A model generated the notes under the pieces. The model did not search any database, was not told where the DNA came from, and saw only the letters and a program-made list of their open reading frames with translations. Made by a program: the position numbers and the translations under genes. From Austropuccinia psidii (taxonomy: Eukaryota > Basidiomycota > Pucciniomycetes > Pucciniales > Sphaerophragmiaceae): DNA of 64,000 nt. Positions 10,383-21,918 of this stretch are shown piece after piece (the first letter of the stretch is position 1; each line of letters starts with the position of its first letter). Location: positions 71,212,696 to 71,276,695 of the forward strand of contig JALGQZ010000003.1 in the NCBI GenBank assembly GCA_023105745.1. Reading direction: 5' to 3'.

Positions 10383-11746
10383 TTATTTTTCTAAGTATTT
10401 CGAGACTATCCCGGTGATGTCCTCCTTTGGATAAGCTTCCATTGCCTTGCCAAGGAGGGAGTTTAGTTCCTCCCGGAATTCCCGGTGCATCTCATTTCGA
10501 TGAGTTGCATCCACGAAAGGAATCATGTGGAGCAAGCGACGATGCTCCAACAAGATTCGGTTGATCGAATCGTGGACGATGGCTCGAGGAATCATTAGGG
10601 TCGGTCGCAGGTCGGTGAATTCCTGGCGAGCGTCATCGTGAGAATGAGACGAGCTTGGCACCGGGGGGGAGGAGGCGTTGGGGTTCTCGGGGGCACTGGA
10701 AGGGATCTCTGGGGAGGGAACCGGGGTTGGAGTGGAAGGGGAAGATGGTGGAGTCGGTGAAGAAGAAGGGGGAGGGGGATGGGGTGATCCCACGGGCGTA
10801 TCGTCGATGATGATGATCGAGCGAGGAGTGGCGGGACGATCTGGAGACGGTCGAAGAAAAAATGAGGAAAGGTGAATATGGATCGAAGAGAAAGAAGGGG
10901 TGACTTACCATAAGGTTCCTCCGTGGATTGCGTAGGAGCCACCTCAGGTTCTGGCTCACGAGTCGTATCGTCCTCAGGTGGTTGGGACGATGGACTCGGG
11001 CCAGGAATAGGTGGCTCTTCGGTTCGGGAGGGTTCTAAAAAAGGAGTAAGAGTCAGTTCACTCGACTCGAAAGTGAAAGTGAAAATGAAATGAAACTTTG
11101 GCTGCTTACCACGGAATAATTCCTCAGACCATCGGGTGCCACTCGGGCCTGGAGTGGGTTGCCGGGGGGTTTGCTCGCGAGGCAAACTGGGAACGGGAGA
11201 GTCGTGTCGGGGGGGATTCGGGGGGTTTGGTTCTATGAGTAATGGAAAAAAGTCAGTATTATTGCGTGAAGAGAAATGAGATAAAGAGGAGAAATAAAAC
11301 TTACTTTGGCGTTTGAATCCCATCGGTGACAAGACATGGTGACGATCAGCCCAAGCTCGAATGTCCTCTCGCCATCGCCATCCTTCATCGGCCGGATAAT
11401 CACTTCGCTCCGGTCGAGGAGTGAAGTGACCATCGGATGGTGGCCTAGGAGGGGGAGTGGACAAATCGATACTGGAGGGGACAGGGCTAATCGTCCGGAA
11501 TCGTTCCCGTTGGCCTGTTTGGGGGCCCGGCGTCCATTCACGCTCGGAAATGGTTTCATCATCGTCGACCACAAAGGAGTCCTCGCGAGGGCGTCTTGGG
11601 CGAGAACTCGTCTGGCCTCGTGGGCGGAAGGGGCGGACAACGAACGAACATTTCTTGTGTGCTTGTCGGCAAGCATCACAAGCGTCGTTCGTCGTCGAGG
11701 AGCGAATGCAGGGGATACCCCGCTTGGTGCATAACGTGCACGACAT
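10383..11746 (-). CDS. Zn2Cys6 zinc-cluster protein (putative DNA-binding regulator), four exons
   Basis: Exons on the minus strand are 11305-11746, 11110-11232, 10909-11034 and 10383-10840, joining in frame to 382 aa with GTAAGT/GTAAGC donors and AG acceptors. The N-terminus has C3, C6, C13, C23, C26 and C33, spaced CX2CX6CX9CX2CX6C. That is exactly the fungal binuclear zinc cluster, with basic residues after it (R-P-R-R-P-R). The middle is a proline/serine/acidic low-complexity region like an activation segment. The last 80 residues are predicted helical (R-E-E-L-N-S-L-L-G-K) and could dimerise. No fungal-specific transcription factor middle-homology domain is visible and the protein is short for that class. 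Because zinc-cluster dimers bind palindromic CGG/CCG triplets, it is a candidate ligand for the element's dyads. That link is inference. Confidence 0.78.
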
Positions 11747-12357
11747 CTAAAAACAAAACAAAACAGGTTAGTAACTGAATAGAAAGTAAGCAATCAAGAA
11801 AGAAAAGGAAGACATACGATGATTTATATAAATTTAAAACGGAATCAATATAAAAACGCTCTAGTCGGAAGTTTTTAAAAGTCTGGAAGGAAGTCGTGAA
11901 GAAAGAAAAATATTAATATCGGTACATAATGTTGACTAAAGTTTAATTGGAGAAAACGTACAAAGTAGATAGAAGTGGGGTTCTGAAAGTATTAGCAGGA
12001 AAAACAAAAAGCGAGCAGGAAGGGGAGTGGGGTTAGTCGAGTGCGAAAGAAAAGACTGGAAAGGCAGGAAGACGAGGGGGAATACGCACAAGAAGGACAA
12101 ACGCGGGTGAGGTTGAGCGAAGTGGAGCGGGTGAGAAAGAAAGTGAAGTGCGTGTCGTGTGAAGATGGTCTTTTATACCAAGGGGAAGCTGAGACGATCT
12201 CAGCAGTTGCAGCACCCGCAAAAGTCTCAGCTTCAAGGCGTGTGGGCAAAATTGAAGCTGAGTCTCAGCGAATGCTGCAACTGAGAAGTGAAATGCTCGC
12301 GTGAGGCAGAAGAACAATGGGGGTCTGGCTGAGTATTTCAATTTATTGAATTGTCAA
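11747..12357. other. Upstream region of the zinc-cluster gene
   Basis: These 611 bp should include the zinc-cluster gene promoter. I find no copy of the 22-bp dyad. Short open frames on both strands between 11990 and 12340 overlap each other and show no recognisable features. Confidence 0.4.
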
Positions 12358-13063
12358 GCTGAGTATTGCAATTTATTGAATTGTCATGCTGAGTCAAATC
12401 CCCTTTGTTTCCTTAAATTGCCACCCGATCACCCAGGAGGGTGGTCGTGAGGCCCTTATTGATTGTGCATTGTGGGTGCAATGCACAAGTGACCGCGGCA
12501 AGATCACCGGCCTTATGGCCTGGTGATAGTCTTTGAACAAAGGGGGGGGCTGTAAGACAAGTGAATACAGCGTGAGCTTGCCTCGACCCATTGCTCAGGT
12601 TTGCTTTCGGGTCATAATTGAAATGCTCAGTGGCTGAACATTTTAATTGCACAGTAATTGAACAATTGATATAACAATATCAAATGCACCGCTGAGTATT
12701 GCAATTTATTGAATTGTCAAGCTCAGTCACATCCCCTTTGTTTCCTTAAATAGTCACCCGATCACCCAGGAGGGTGGTCGTGAGGCCCATGTTGAATGTG
12801 CATTGGGGGTGCAATGCACAAGTGACCCATGCAGAAAAGCACCCGGTGCATTTGGTCACAAGTGACCGCGGCGAGATTACCGGCCATATGGCCTGGTAAT
12901 AGTATGTGAACAAAGGGGGGGGCTGTAAGACAAGTGAATACAGCGTGAGCTTGCCTCGACCCATTGCTCAGGTTTGCTTTCGGGTCATAATTGAAATGCT
13001 CAGTGGCTGAACATTGGAATTGCACAGTGATTGAACTATAGATATAACAATATCAAATGCACC
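12358..13063. repeat. Direct duplication of about 333 bp (two copies)
   Basis: Copy 1 (12358-12690) and copy 2 (12691-13063) both begin GCTGAGTATTGCAATTTATT and end CAATATCAAATGCACC. Copy 2 carries an extra stretch of about 40 bp near 12825-12865. The internal line CACCCGATCACCCAGGAGG is nearly identical in both. Open frames in the two copies are paralogous shadows. The repeated element GCTGAG continues through 13064-13350. Confidence 0.85.
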
Positions 13064-14262
13064 ATGCTGAGCCATTGCTCAGTCGTTTTTGTATGCGCGC
13101 ACTCTGAGCATTTGGCACAGCATCGGATGACATTTCAGCCAGGTGCAGCATTTCACACGCTTTGGTGAAGTGCTCCAAACTGAGCCTTCCAATGAACTAT
13201 TGCAAAAGAGTTCATTCCATGGCTTTACTGAGCACTTTCTCACGGTGCGTTTGACCATGACATGCTCAGCTTGCGTGTGCAAATCGGGTGAAACGCAATG
13301 CTGAGCATGTGGCACATGAGCTACGTAAATGCAAACGATCGGAAGGTGCATGCACATTTGCTAGATGGATGCAGGCTCAAGTAGTATTACACCTTCCTGA
13401 TCTGTACAGTACAGTCGACACTGTAGTACGCAGTACACCTTTGTAAATGTACTGCGGGGCAGAGCAAAAAGCTGTTCAACAATGTAACATGCAATAACGT
13501 CAAGCCATCGAGTCATATCTCTCACCTGCATCCCTTTGATGCACCTTGTTGGACAGCTCTGCCTAACTACGGCACAGATGCGCATGTAATCCAAATTAAT
13601 GTAAGTGGGTCTTAATGGGATGACTTAATATTTGGGTCTAACACAAAGAGTTGATTCACTCCGGTGCCATTGTTGGGGCAAACAATGACTGGCCCGCTTG
13701 TTCATTGTTGGGCAGCCACATGCTTTCATACGCACCCCCGATGGGTCATACACAGGCAACTTTCACACGCCTGGAAGACATTTTACTGCCAGTCTTCCAG
13801 CTGCCTATTTTCTTGGTCGGGTTGTCAGCTTGACTGCAGACGCTCACCCGCTTGCGCGTGGAAACCTGAGGCCAATCAGTGTGGATTCGCTTCAGCCTCA
13901 TCCACATTAGAATAACAATCCCAGCCTATGATTGCTGAGGCTGGTCATGTTCGCGTGGGTATCTCCCACCGCGGGTCATTTTCTTCACGTTCTCACACGC
14001 CCCGCGCAAGTTGTGGCACCTGGCTTGCAGCCAAAAAATTCCTCGGGCGTGTGGCCTCTTTCTCCGGAGTTCTGTACGCGCGTGAGGCAAAGAGGCCAAT
14101 GCCAATCTCGGTGGATTAGTACTCGCCTCAAACGCCATAGGGGTGAATGTATATGTGGATCACGGCTCACGGCTGGCGCCCCCTTTGATCATCCCAGACA
14201 TTCCCCCCTGAACGCCCAGTATGCATCAGTCAGCAAAAAACTTCAGGCCAAACCAAAGTCAT

Positions 14263-14284
14263 GTTCGGTGGCATGCCACCGAAC
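14263..14284. promoter_or_regulatory. 22-bp dyad 4 (perfect palindrome)
   Basis: Both halves read GTTCGGTGGCA, a perfect 22-bp palindrome, and flanking AT/AT extends it. The spacing is CGG-N10-CCG. It lies 523 bp upstream of the SNF2 start codon. Confidence 0.8.
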
Positions 14285-14396
14285 ATATCTCACCCGCCCA
14301 CACACAAACATCCCCACAGTGAGATTGCCCTTTGAAACTGCCAACATTGCCCAGTAGGTCCCTGTGAATAATTAACCTGGGGAGGATACGCTCATT

Positions 14397-14418
14397 GTTC
14401 GCTGTCACACCAGCGAAC
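14397..14418. promoter_or_regulatory. 22-bp dyad 5
   Basis: The left half is GTTCGCTGTCA and the right half reverse-complemented GTTCGCTGGTG; the outer eight positions pair. It lies 389 bp upstream of the SNF2 start and 134 bp from dyad 4. Confidence 0.65.
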
Positions 14419-14785
14419 ATGACTGCATGCCTCTAATATGCCCTCCACAATAAGCTGCTACAACCCACCCAATTTCGGATGTGCTAATGTCAGCCTTGTT
14501 CCACCAAAGGTTTCGTAACTCGCTGCAGATCCAGCAGTCAAATGGTGCACCCACATTTTGGCCACCTTGCCTTGATATATGCCCCAAACCGGATATGAAA
14601 ATTATGAGCCCAAGAGGCCCACCTCCATCAAGACCATGCACGTAACCACAGGCCATCCCCCTTTTGGCCTGTTGCTGCCACTCATATAAGTTCCCCACCT
14701 GCGCTTATTCCTCTTCATTCCCTTTAGCTAACCCTTCCCGATCATATAATTCCCAACTGTCCCCAAATAATTCAAAATAGCCATC

Positions 14786-17352
14786 ATGTCAACCCCTTCA
14801 CAACCACTTTGCATTGGGATGATTAATATTCGTATTCAAATAAATAGTGATATAACCTTAAAGCCTGAGAATTCCCACTTAGGTTCTTGGATTATCCTAT
14901 GGCACAATCAACACAACATATTTGTATATCTCCCCAATCACCAGCATGCTATTGGCTCTCTCCCGGGAACCCTTTCCCAAACGTTGATACCATTCCTTGG
15001 GGCACCCAAAACGTTCATGCACTGTGGTCCTGGTGGGGCATGGATTGAAAATTGCCAATCCAATCCTACTCAAATATTATTCGTTGAGGGAGTATTTATG
15101 ACTGATGCCAATGATCCCTCCTCATCTCAGAAACCCAATCTAGCATTGATGTTCTTCACATGGTATCCAAACGTTCTATTCATAATGGAAAGCTTTCGAA
15201 CACAAGATTTCAAGCTTAAAATGCCCAAAGAATATGACTGTACTACTCATTGTCAATGTCAACTCTTTACTCCGACATTTCCCGCTTCAAACTCGACGCC
15301 TGCTTCATATCCTGCTGTTTCATCATTGATTTCCAAGCAAAAACTGATACAATTACCCAGTGGATCAGACCTCCCCATGATGACCCCGCCCCATGCCATT
15401 ATTCAAACCCCCCTCCTCCCTCATCAAAAGACCGGACTAGCTTTTCTCTGGGATCGAGAAATCCCCAATGGCCAATCAGCCCGTAACCTTTGGGCAACCT
15501 CACCCCCAGGATCCACTTTTAATGCCAGGCACATCATTACAAACAAGGTCGTTAGCTCATTTGAATCCCTTTCGACCAATACCCCTCTTGGAGGACTGCT
15601 TGCGGATGATATGGGATTAGGTAAAACCATTCAGGCCATTGCTCTAATTGGTACCTCCAAGGAGCGGATGATTGCAAACCCCCATCGCTCCACGCCCACC
15701 ATGATCATCTGCCCCCCTCGCTTAATTACCAACTGGCAATCAGAAATATCCAAGCATGCTCAGGCTGGAGCACTGCATGCCAAAATCTACCATGGTCCCA
15801 CTCGTCACTCATTATCCCAAGCCGACATCTTAAAATATGATATCATCATCACTTCTTACAATACTATCACCCAAGAATTTAAGCAAACCAATCCCTCTAC
15901 ATCATTCATTTTTCAAATCAATTGGCATCGTATAATCTTGGATGAAGCACAGTGAGTGGCTGAGCTTAAATGATTCAAATTACCTTTTATATCCAATAAC
16001 CCTTGCCCCCTCTTATAGCTATATTCGCTCTCAATACACTGCCACTCACCGTGCCATTAATAGCCTCCTTTCATCCCGTCGAATATGTTTAACGGGCACA
16101 CCTATTCACAACACCATTTATGACCTTTTGGGCATAATATCCTTCATCACTCAACCCCAGAGCGCCGATCAAGATAACTGGTCACCATTCATCCTGAGTA
16201 GTCTTTCAAAAGGTTGCAATGATATTTTGCATTTGGCATTGCGGCATTTAAGTTTGCGCCGCACCAAAACCACACATCTCGAATCTCTCCCCACTATTAG
16301 CCATCATTATGAGCTGCTCCCACTCAACCCGACCATGCAGCAAGAATATTCCACATTATATGAAGAATTCCTATCATCCAAAAGCAAAGGACCAGGAGAG
16401 TTTTTCAGAAATATTAATAAGCTGCGAATATGTTGTAACCATCACATCATGCTTAACACAATTGCGGAGGCGGAGCTGGAAGACCCCGAGGGCAGGAGCA
16501 CTCAGGATAACTCCCCAAGAATCACACGAACTATTGTGGATGTGGAAACATGCATGATGAGTAGTAAAATTGCACACCTCCTACAAAGCTTAATGAAGAA
16601 CAAACAAACAAGGTGTGGTCCAACGAAATCGGTGGTTTATACCCAATGGACCCAATTTCTAGATTTGTGCGTTAATTCTAATATGCATCCATTACCAATT
16701 GACTCCATCTGACTTTTTTATATTGTAGAATTGGTATTGCTCTTGCCCATCACTCTATCCTTTCAGCACGAATTGATGGAACAATTACACCACGAGCGCA
16801 GGACAAGGCGCTTGAGAATTTCTTCAATAATCCTGAATGTGAAGTACTCATTGCATCCATTGCCGCGGCTGGAACTGGCCTCAATATAACTTGTGCTAAT
16901 GTAGTCTATTTAATGGTGAGGGGCCCCCCAAAATTCTCCCCTGATTTTCGGACCCTGACATCCACATTTCCAGGAGCCCAATTGGAACCCAGCCATTGAG
17001 GCTCAGGCTGTTGATCGTCTACATCGTATTGGCCAACAACGACCTGTACAGGTCATCCACTATATCACTCCTCATTCAGTTGAGGTCAACATGCGGAAGG
17101 TACCTTTCAAGCTCATCTTTTACTTGATTGTATTACTATTCTGAAATCATTCCTTATGGGAATGCCATATTCCAATTACCAATAGGTCCAAGAAAAGAAA
17201 AAATCATTAACTGCGTGAGCCTTACTGATATTATATAATTTGTGATTGACAAAGTTGATAACTCCTGTTGACTCTGGCACAGGTCCACAATTATGAACAC
17301 CATGAGCTGGATCGAACTTCTTCAATATTTCCTCAATGAAAATGAGCAATAG
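14786..17352 (+). CDS. SNF2-family ATPase/helicase (Rad5/HLTF-like), six exons
   Basis: Exons 14786-15951, 16019-16666, 16729-16915, 16974-17099, 17186-17214 and 17283-17352 join in frame to 741 aa; all introns are GT..AG and 58-86 nt long. Motif I is G-L-G-K-T (residues 277-281). The Walker B box is split by intron 1 and becomes D-E-A-H (386-389) on splicing. Motif III L-T-G-T-P is at 413-417, motif V G-T-G-L-N at 653-657 and motif VI D-R-L-H-R-I-G-Q-Q-R at 681-690. This motif order is diagnostic of SNF2 double-stranded-DNA translocases, and the sequence is closest in style to the Rad5/Rad16/HLTF group. No RING finger or HIRAN domain is visible, and the N-terminal 250 residues match nothing I know. 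It should act in the nucleus on chromatin or DNA. Two dyads lie upstream. It converges on the 645-aa gene. Confidence 0.88.
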
Positions 17353-17524
17353 AGTATTATTGCAAGGGAGACGGTGATACATTTCAATTCATATTGTCTA
17401 TATTCTAACATATTTAGCAAGTTGTTGCATCCTTAAGAGATAATAATCAGATTTTATTACACCTGCACAAATAATTCACAAAATTTTAATTTGTCACAGT
17501 GCTATACCGTGACCAATTACTAAG
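17353..17524. other. Convergent 3' spacer
   Basis: This 172-bp AT-rich spacer lies between the stop codons of the SNF2 gene (+) and the 645-aa gene (-). It presumably holds both polyadenylation regions. No other feature is visible. Confidence 0.5.
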
Positions 17525-19504
17525 TTATTGCAGAGCATCACCATTAGGCCTAATAACTGGCATGTCAAGTATCTTGAGGGCGCTAGTCTGCATCTTACTA
17601 CAGCCTTTGAGCCAATCTTGATCAAATACCTGAAATGATAGGCCTTCCGGAATATCACCATCATCTGTCGATCGTAATTCTGGCAATCTATCAATAGTTT
17701 TTTTACCCTTTTTTTTAATCCGATTACAAAACTCTATGTCTCTATCCATTTTCAATACCAAATCATTAAATAACTGGGAGCGCCAGCGTAATCCCACTTT
17801 GCGGTAAACTTGACGGCCATTTTCCAGTACCTCCTCAGTATCTGAGCATACTCGAGGGTCATTGAATTGTGATGCTAGGATGGGAAATTTAGCCGTATCA
17901 CACCATTCACGACGGCGCTCACAGGTCTGCACATAATCAAGTAGATCATCATCAGACTTGGTCCACAATGAAGAAGAGATACAGTAACTAACTCTTTGAC
18001 GAATCTTTGCGAGCTTTTGATTCTCTTTCTTTTTTACCAAATACTCGGCATCCTTTTGAATAGACTTCCATTCTCTTTTCAAATAAGTGAAATATCGCTC
18101 CATTAAAGCCGCCACGACCCCATAGTTGTTATGATCCTTGTTCCAACAGTAGTGATGATACTCAGTGCTGACAAGTGCGAGACGGAATGTACGGTAAAAC
18201 ACCATAGACATCAGCTCGTTGAACGGATGTTGCCATGAGCTCTCCCAGTCCCAAGTGAATCGCTTTAGTCCTAGCTTGTGGAGCTCATTTTCGCAGTAGC
18301 TTTGGAAACCCTGAGACTGAACCTGTGTTGATGGCTCATTGAGCACATCCTCGGGGACATAACCGAGATGACCAGCCACTTGAATTGCAATTTCACGCTC
18401 TTCTGTGCTGGGTGGTGTTGGTAGTGAGGAAAAATCCTTATCCCTAACTTTGAGTAGGAACAGGCAATGTGCGTGTACTGCTGATCTCATTCCATGGACA
18501 TTCTCTGGAAGTTCTGCCTTCAGCCATTTTTGTTGCTCCTTCTGGCTTGCACGTTTCGCCACATTGTGAGCTTTGCGGGCCTGGTTCCTTTGCTGTCTGA
18601 CCTCGGATTGTTCAAGCATACTCTGGGCGAGGCCCAGCTGAGGATGGGTGAACTCACTATTTGATTGAGTGCCTTGCTCATGCGCTGTGAAATTGTCCCT
18701 CCTTGGTTCATCATTTCTTTCACTTTGAGTCGGAGACATGTTCTCATCCTCATCATCCACCATTGTTTCTCTTGATGTACTGGCATGACCCGTTCTTGGT
18801 TTGGAGGCATATGGATGATGACGTCCACTGACTTTCTCTTTATGGACCAGAGGTGAAGACGCATAAAGTTCATCCCCTGCTATGCAAATCATCAGTTAAC
18901 ACATTAAAACATTAATGAAGACTGGTCATCCTCACGATCTTCAATTGGCTCCTGAGATCGGACTGACTTGCCTTTAGGTGCCATATCTAACCCATGAAAC
19001 AAACATATCAAATCATGAATAAGTTTCTACTCCAAAATTCAAATGACTTACTTTGATGAAGCGTCAATACTGGATTTCCCTCCGACAGACCGCTCCAAGT
19101 TACATTTTCCAAAGGTCTTTTTCGTCGCCCCCCATCCACGCGCCTTTCATCACCCACATGAACCTGAGATCCTGATGGAATATTGAGGGTTGGCTGTTTA
19201 CTTTGGCCAAAGGGATCCTGGGATGCGACTGGACTCCGACCGGGATTAAGGAGGAACTCACGTGGAAATTTTGATTGGGGATTAGCGTGTGAGGAGATTT
19301 GAGGTGTGCCTTCTGGCCCCTGAGACACATGAATTTGTGTATTAGTGGGATTCGGGGGAATTGGAGTGACGGAAATATTTGGGATCGACCAAGTGCTTGA
19401 AGTTGGAGCCTTTGGATTGCCCACATCAATGTTAAGACCTGATACATTCATTGAGGATGCGATAGGGGTTGTGAGAGGAATGTTGGGGCTCAATGGTGAC
19501 TGTG

Positions 19505-21114
19505 TGTCACAGGGGCTCTTGGACAGAAATACAAGAGTGGCCTGGCACTCAGCAATCAGGGAACTCACTTGGAAGACTCCAAAAGGATAAAGAAATAAAA
19601 ATAATAAGAATGAATTCCTCTAAAAGATATGCAGGTACAAGATGAGATGCAAAAGAGGGAAGGGAAGCCAAATGGCCAAAGAGCCAACCAAGTAAGTCCT
19701 TAATCACTCTTTCAACCTGCCAAAAATGAATAATGGAATTAGTAAGGATATGACCACCAAATATCCATTGACAGGCGAAGAAAGAGAAAAGAGAAAGGTG
19801 CTAAATGACTGACTTAATAATATCAGTATTTGCTTTAACTAAAATGAAAAGAAAATAAAGATAAAATAAAATCAAAATATATTAATTAACTGGGGAAAAC
19901 CCCCCAGGGTGGAAAGGGTAGCCGGTATATGTGAAAAGTTGGGAGCTTGAGTTCTTCAGGCTGAAAACTGATCTGTATTGATCCTTGAGGCTGTATTGAT
20001 TGTTTTGGGAATTGATACAGCTGGCTAATATTGAAATTGAATTGGGTTGAATGAATTTCCCATGATTGAAAATGAAATACAGGTCTTGATGGATCCAGCC
20101 TGTATTGAAATGAATATGGTTGCCAAGATGGATTGAGTGGAGCTTTGACACTTGACAACTTCTTTTTGGCATTGCCTCTTGAATACACTTGAGAATGAAT
20201 TGAAAGTATTCCCTTGGAATGAATACTTGGAGTGAGAATAACCAATGACTGCTTGATGGCGTCATTGGTCTTTGACGCTGAACACTTGCTCTTGAGCCTT
20301 GATGATTCCTCTGAATGATTGGGTGCCTTGATGACGTGATGAGATGTTGGAATGTTGAAATGAACATTTGATATTGCCACCATTGAATTGCTGTTGAAAA
20401 ATGATGCACAATGATATATAACATCATTTATGGCATATTGGTTGATTGGCAATAAGATTACGTCCAAAGGTCTTGAGATGGAAAGGCAGAGGGAAAAGGA
20501 TGGATGTAATGACTTCAGAGCTTGGAATGGTGTTTCTGGGCCTTTTGGGGTTTTTGGCCATTTTTGGGTTCTGAGCCAAAAACTGGCCCAAAAGGCGGGA
20601 AAGTGTCTTTTGGACACTTTGCGTCAAAGTGCGCAAAAAATGCGCAAATGCGCAAAGTGCGCAAAAAATGCGCAAATGCGCAAAGTGCGCAAAAAGTGCG
20701 CAAATGCGCAAAAGTGCGCAAAATGCGCAAAAAGTGCGCAAATGCGCAAAAAGTGCGCAAATGCGCAAAAATGCGCAAAATGCGCAAAAATGCGCAAAAA
20801 TGCGCAAAATGCGCAAAAATGCGCAAATGCGCATTATGAGCCCAAATGGCCAAAAACAGCCATTTGGGCCATTTCCCCTGGTTTTGAGGGAAATGACCAG
20901 AAATACCCATTTGGGCATAAATTGCCGCTATGGGTTCTGGATTGAGATGAAGGGCCATGAAGGCTCCAAAACACAAATGGCCATAAAAGGTCCATAAGAT
21001 GATGACGTGGCCATATTGGCCACTGGTGATGGATATGGCCAATTGGCCATAAATGAACTGTGGCTTGATATGCCATATGGGAATCCAAGGAGGTGAATTG
21101 CCATGGTTGTGACA
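19505..21114 (-). repeat. Family A 3' LTR (1610 bp)
   Basis: Starts TGTCACAGGGGCTC and ends CCATGGTTGTGACA. It contains a block of about 190 bp (20629-20833) made of TGCGCA separated by A-runs. Open frames within it (for example at 19882-20617) are repeated unchanged in the other LTR and are treated as non-coding. Confidence 0.95.
20629..20833. repeat. TGCGCA short-repeat block in the LTR
   Basis: The self-complementary hexamer TGCGCA recurs roughly every 8-11 bp, separated by A2-A6 runs or AG. The matching block in the other LTR is 28866-29067. The two differ by one gain of about 25 bp and one loss of about 28 bp while the rest of the LTRs is nearly identical. The diverged family A LTR at 36692-38356 lacks the block, and the solo LTR at 51829-63360 has only a vestige (about 52111-52145). 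Confidence 0.9.
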
Positions 21115-21918
21115 GTACCCCCCACCTTGAAATGGTGAGCTCCTGAGCACCAATACAAGGTGAAGCCTGTTGAGGCTATTGGAGAGATTTTGAGAGAGTG
21201 ATTCAAGAGGATTGATTAAGATAAAAATTTGAAGACTGATATTAAAAATTGACATTTGACGCAGGACTTGCTTGATCTTCTTTTGACATTGGCTTCATGA
21301 TTGGAATTGGATTTTAGAATGAATGAAATTTTTTGACGTGATAATTGACGTGATAAAAGAAAATTTAAAATGAAAATAGAATAATAATAAAGAATGAAAA
21401 TGAAATTAAGAAAAGAAAAGGAAAAAGAAAAAGAGAAATGAATTGAATCTTGAGGAGGTTCCAATCTTCATCACGGAGGTTGATAACTGATTTTGAAATT
21501 GGCCAAGGACCTGGAAAGATAAATTTGATGCCAGGTGCTCACAAAGTGGCCAAGGTGATGTTTTGACAAGATTGTAGACCCCTCAGGGAAGTGCACACCA
21601 GGAGAGGAACTTACTTTTGGTAATTACCACTCCCGCCAGTGCCATAAAAATAAAACAAACTGTTGAAGGAATGAATTTGAATTTGGAATCTTGGAAATGA
21701 ATTGAAAAGTGAATGACCCATTTGTCCCAAGTGAAAATGGCCATAGGATTGGAAATGAAGTTGAAAGCCATGCCAAAGATCTGTGTCCAAAATTGCAAAG
21801 TGCTCACAGAGTGGCCAAGGTGATGCTTACAACAAAAGAGTAGAATACCCCTAAAGGTGCATACCAGGAGTGGGACTTACTTTTGGTAATTCCTCTCCCC
21901 ACCAAGCACCATAATGAA
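21115..21918 (-). other. Family A polypurine tract and 3' untranslated region with a direct repeat
   Basis: Next to the 3' LTR, the minus strand reads AAGGTGGGGGGTAC, the likely plus-strand primer (polypurine tract, about 21115-21128). Between it and the pol stop lie two diverged copies of a segment of about 100 nt: one around 21540-21640 and one around 21800-21905. Both contain, on the minus strand, AAAAGTAAGT followed by CACCTTGGCCACT. The same pair is present in the copies at 35.5-36.0 kb and 38.8-39.2 kb. No protein is encoded. Confidence 0.75.

Larger units (their letters stand above)
13064..14785. other. Long intergenic region upstream of the SNF2 gene
   Basis: I see no supported gene in these 1.7 kb. 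Overlapping short ORFs near 13650-14360 are open on several frames at once, which points to GC-richer non-coding sequence. The region contains dyads 4 and 5 (14263-14284 and 14397-14418), and probably the SNF2 promoter. Confidence 0.5.

Noticed and set aside
13651..14357. Plus-strand ORFs of 60-141 codons upstream of the SNF2 gene
   Set aside because: Three frames are open together, with no splice-supported continuity and no recognisable motifs.
19882..20617. ORFs of 181 and 243 codons in the family A LTR (repeated at 28119-28854)
   Set aside because: They overlap in two frames, lie wholly in the LTR, are identical in both LTRs and are not conserved as ORFs in the diverged LTR or the solo LTR.
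20430..20945. Long ORFs of M-R-K-C-A-K-type repeats on both strands (also 28667-29179)
   Set aside because: They come from the TGCGCA array inside an LTR; both strands and several frames are open and both LTRs carry them. There is no sign of coding selection.
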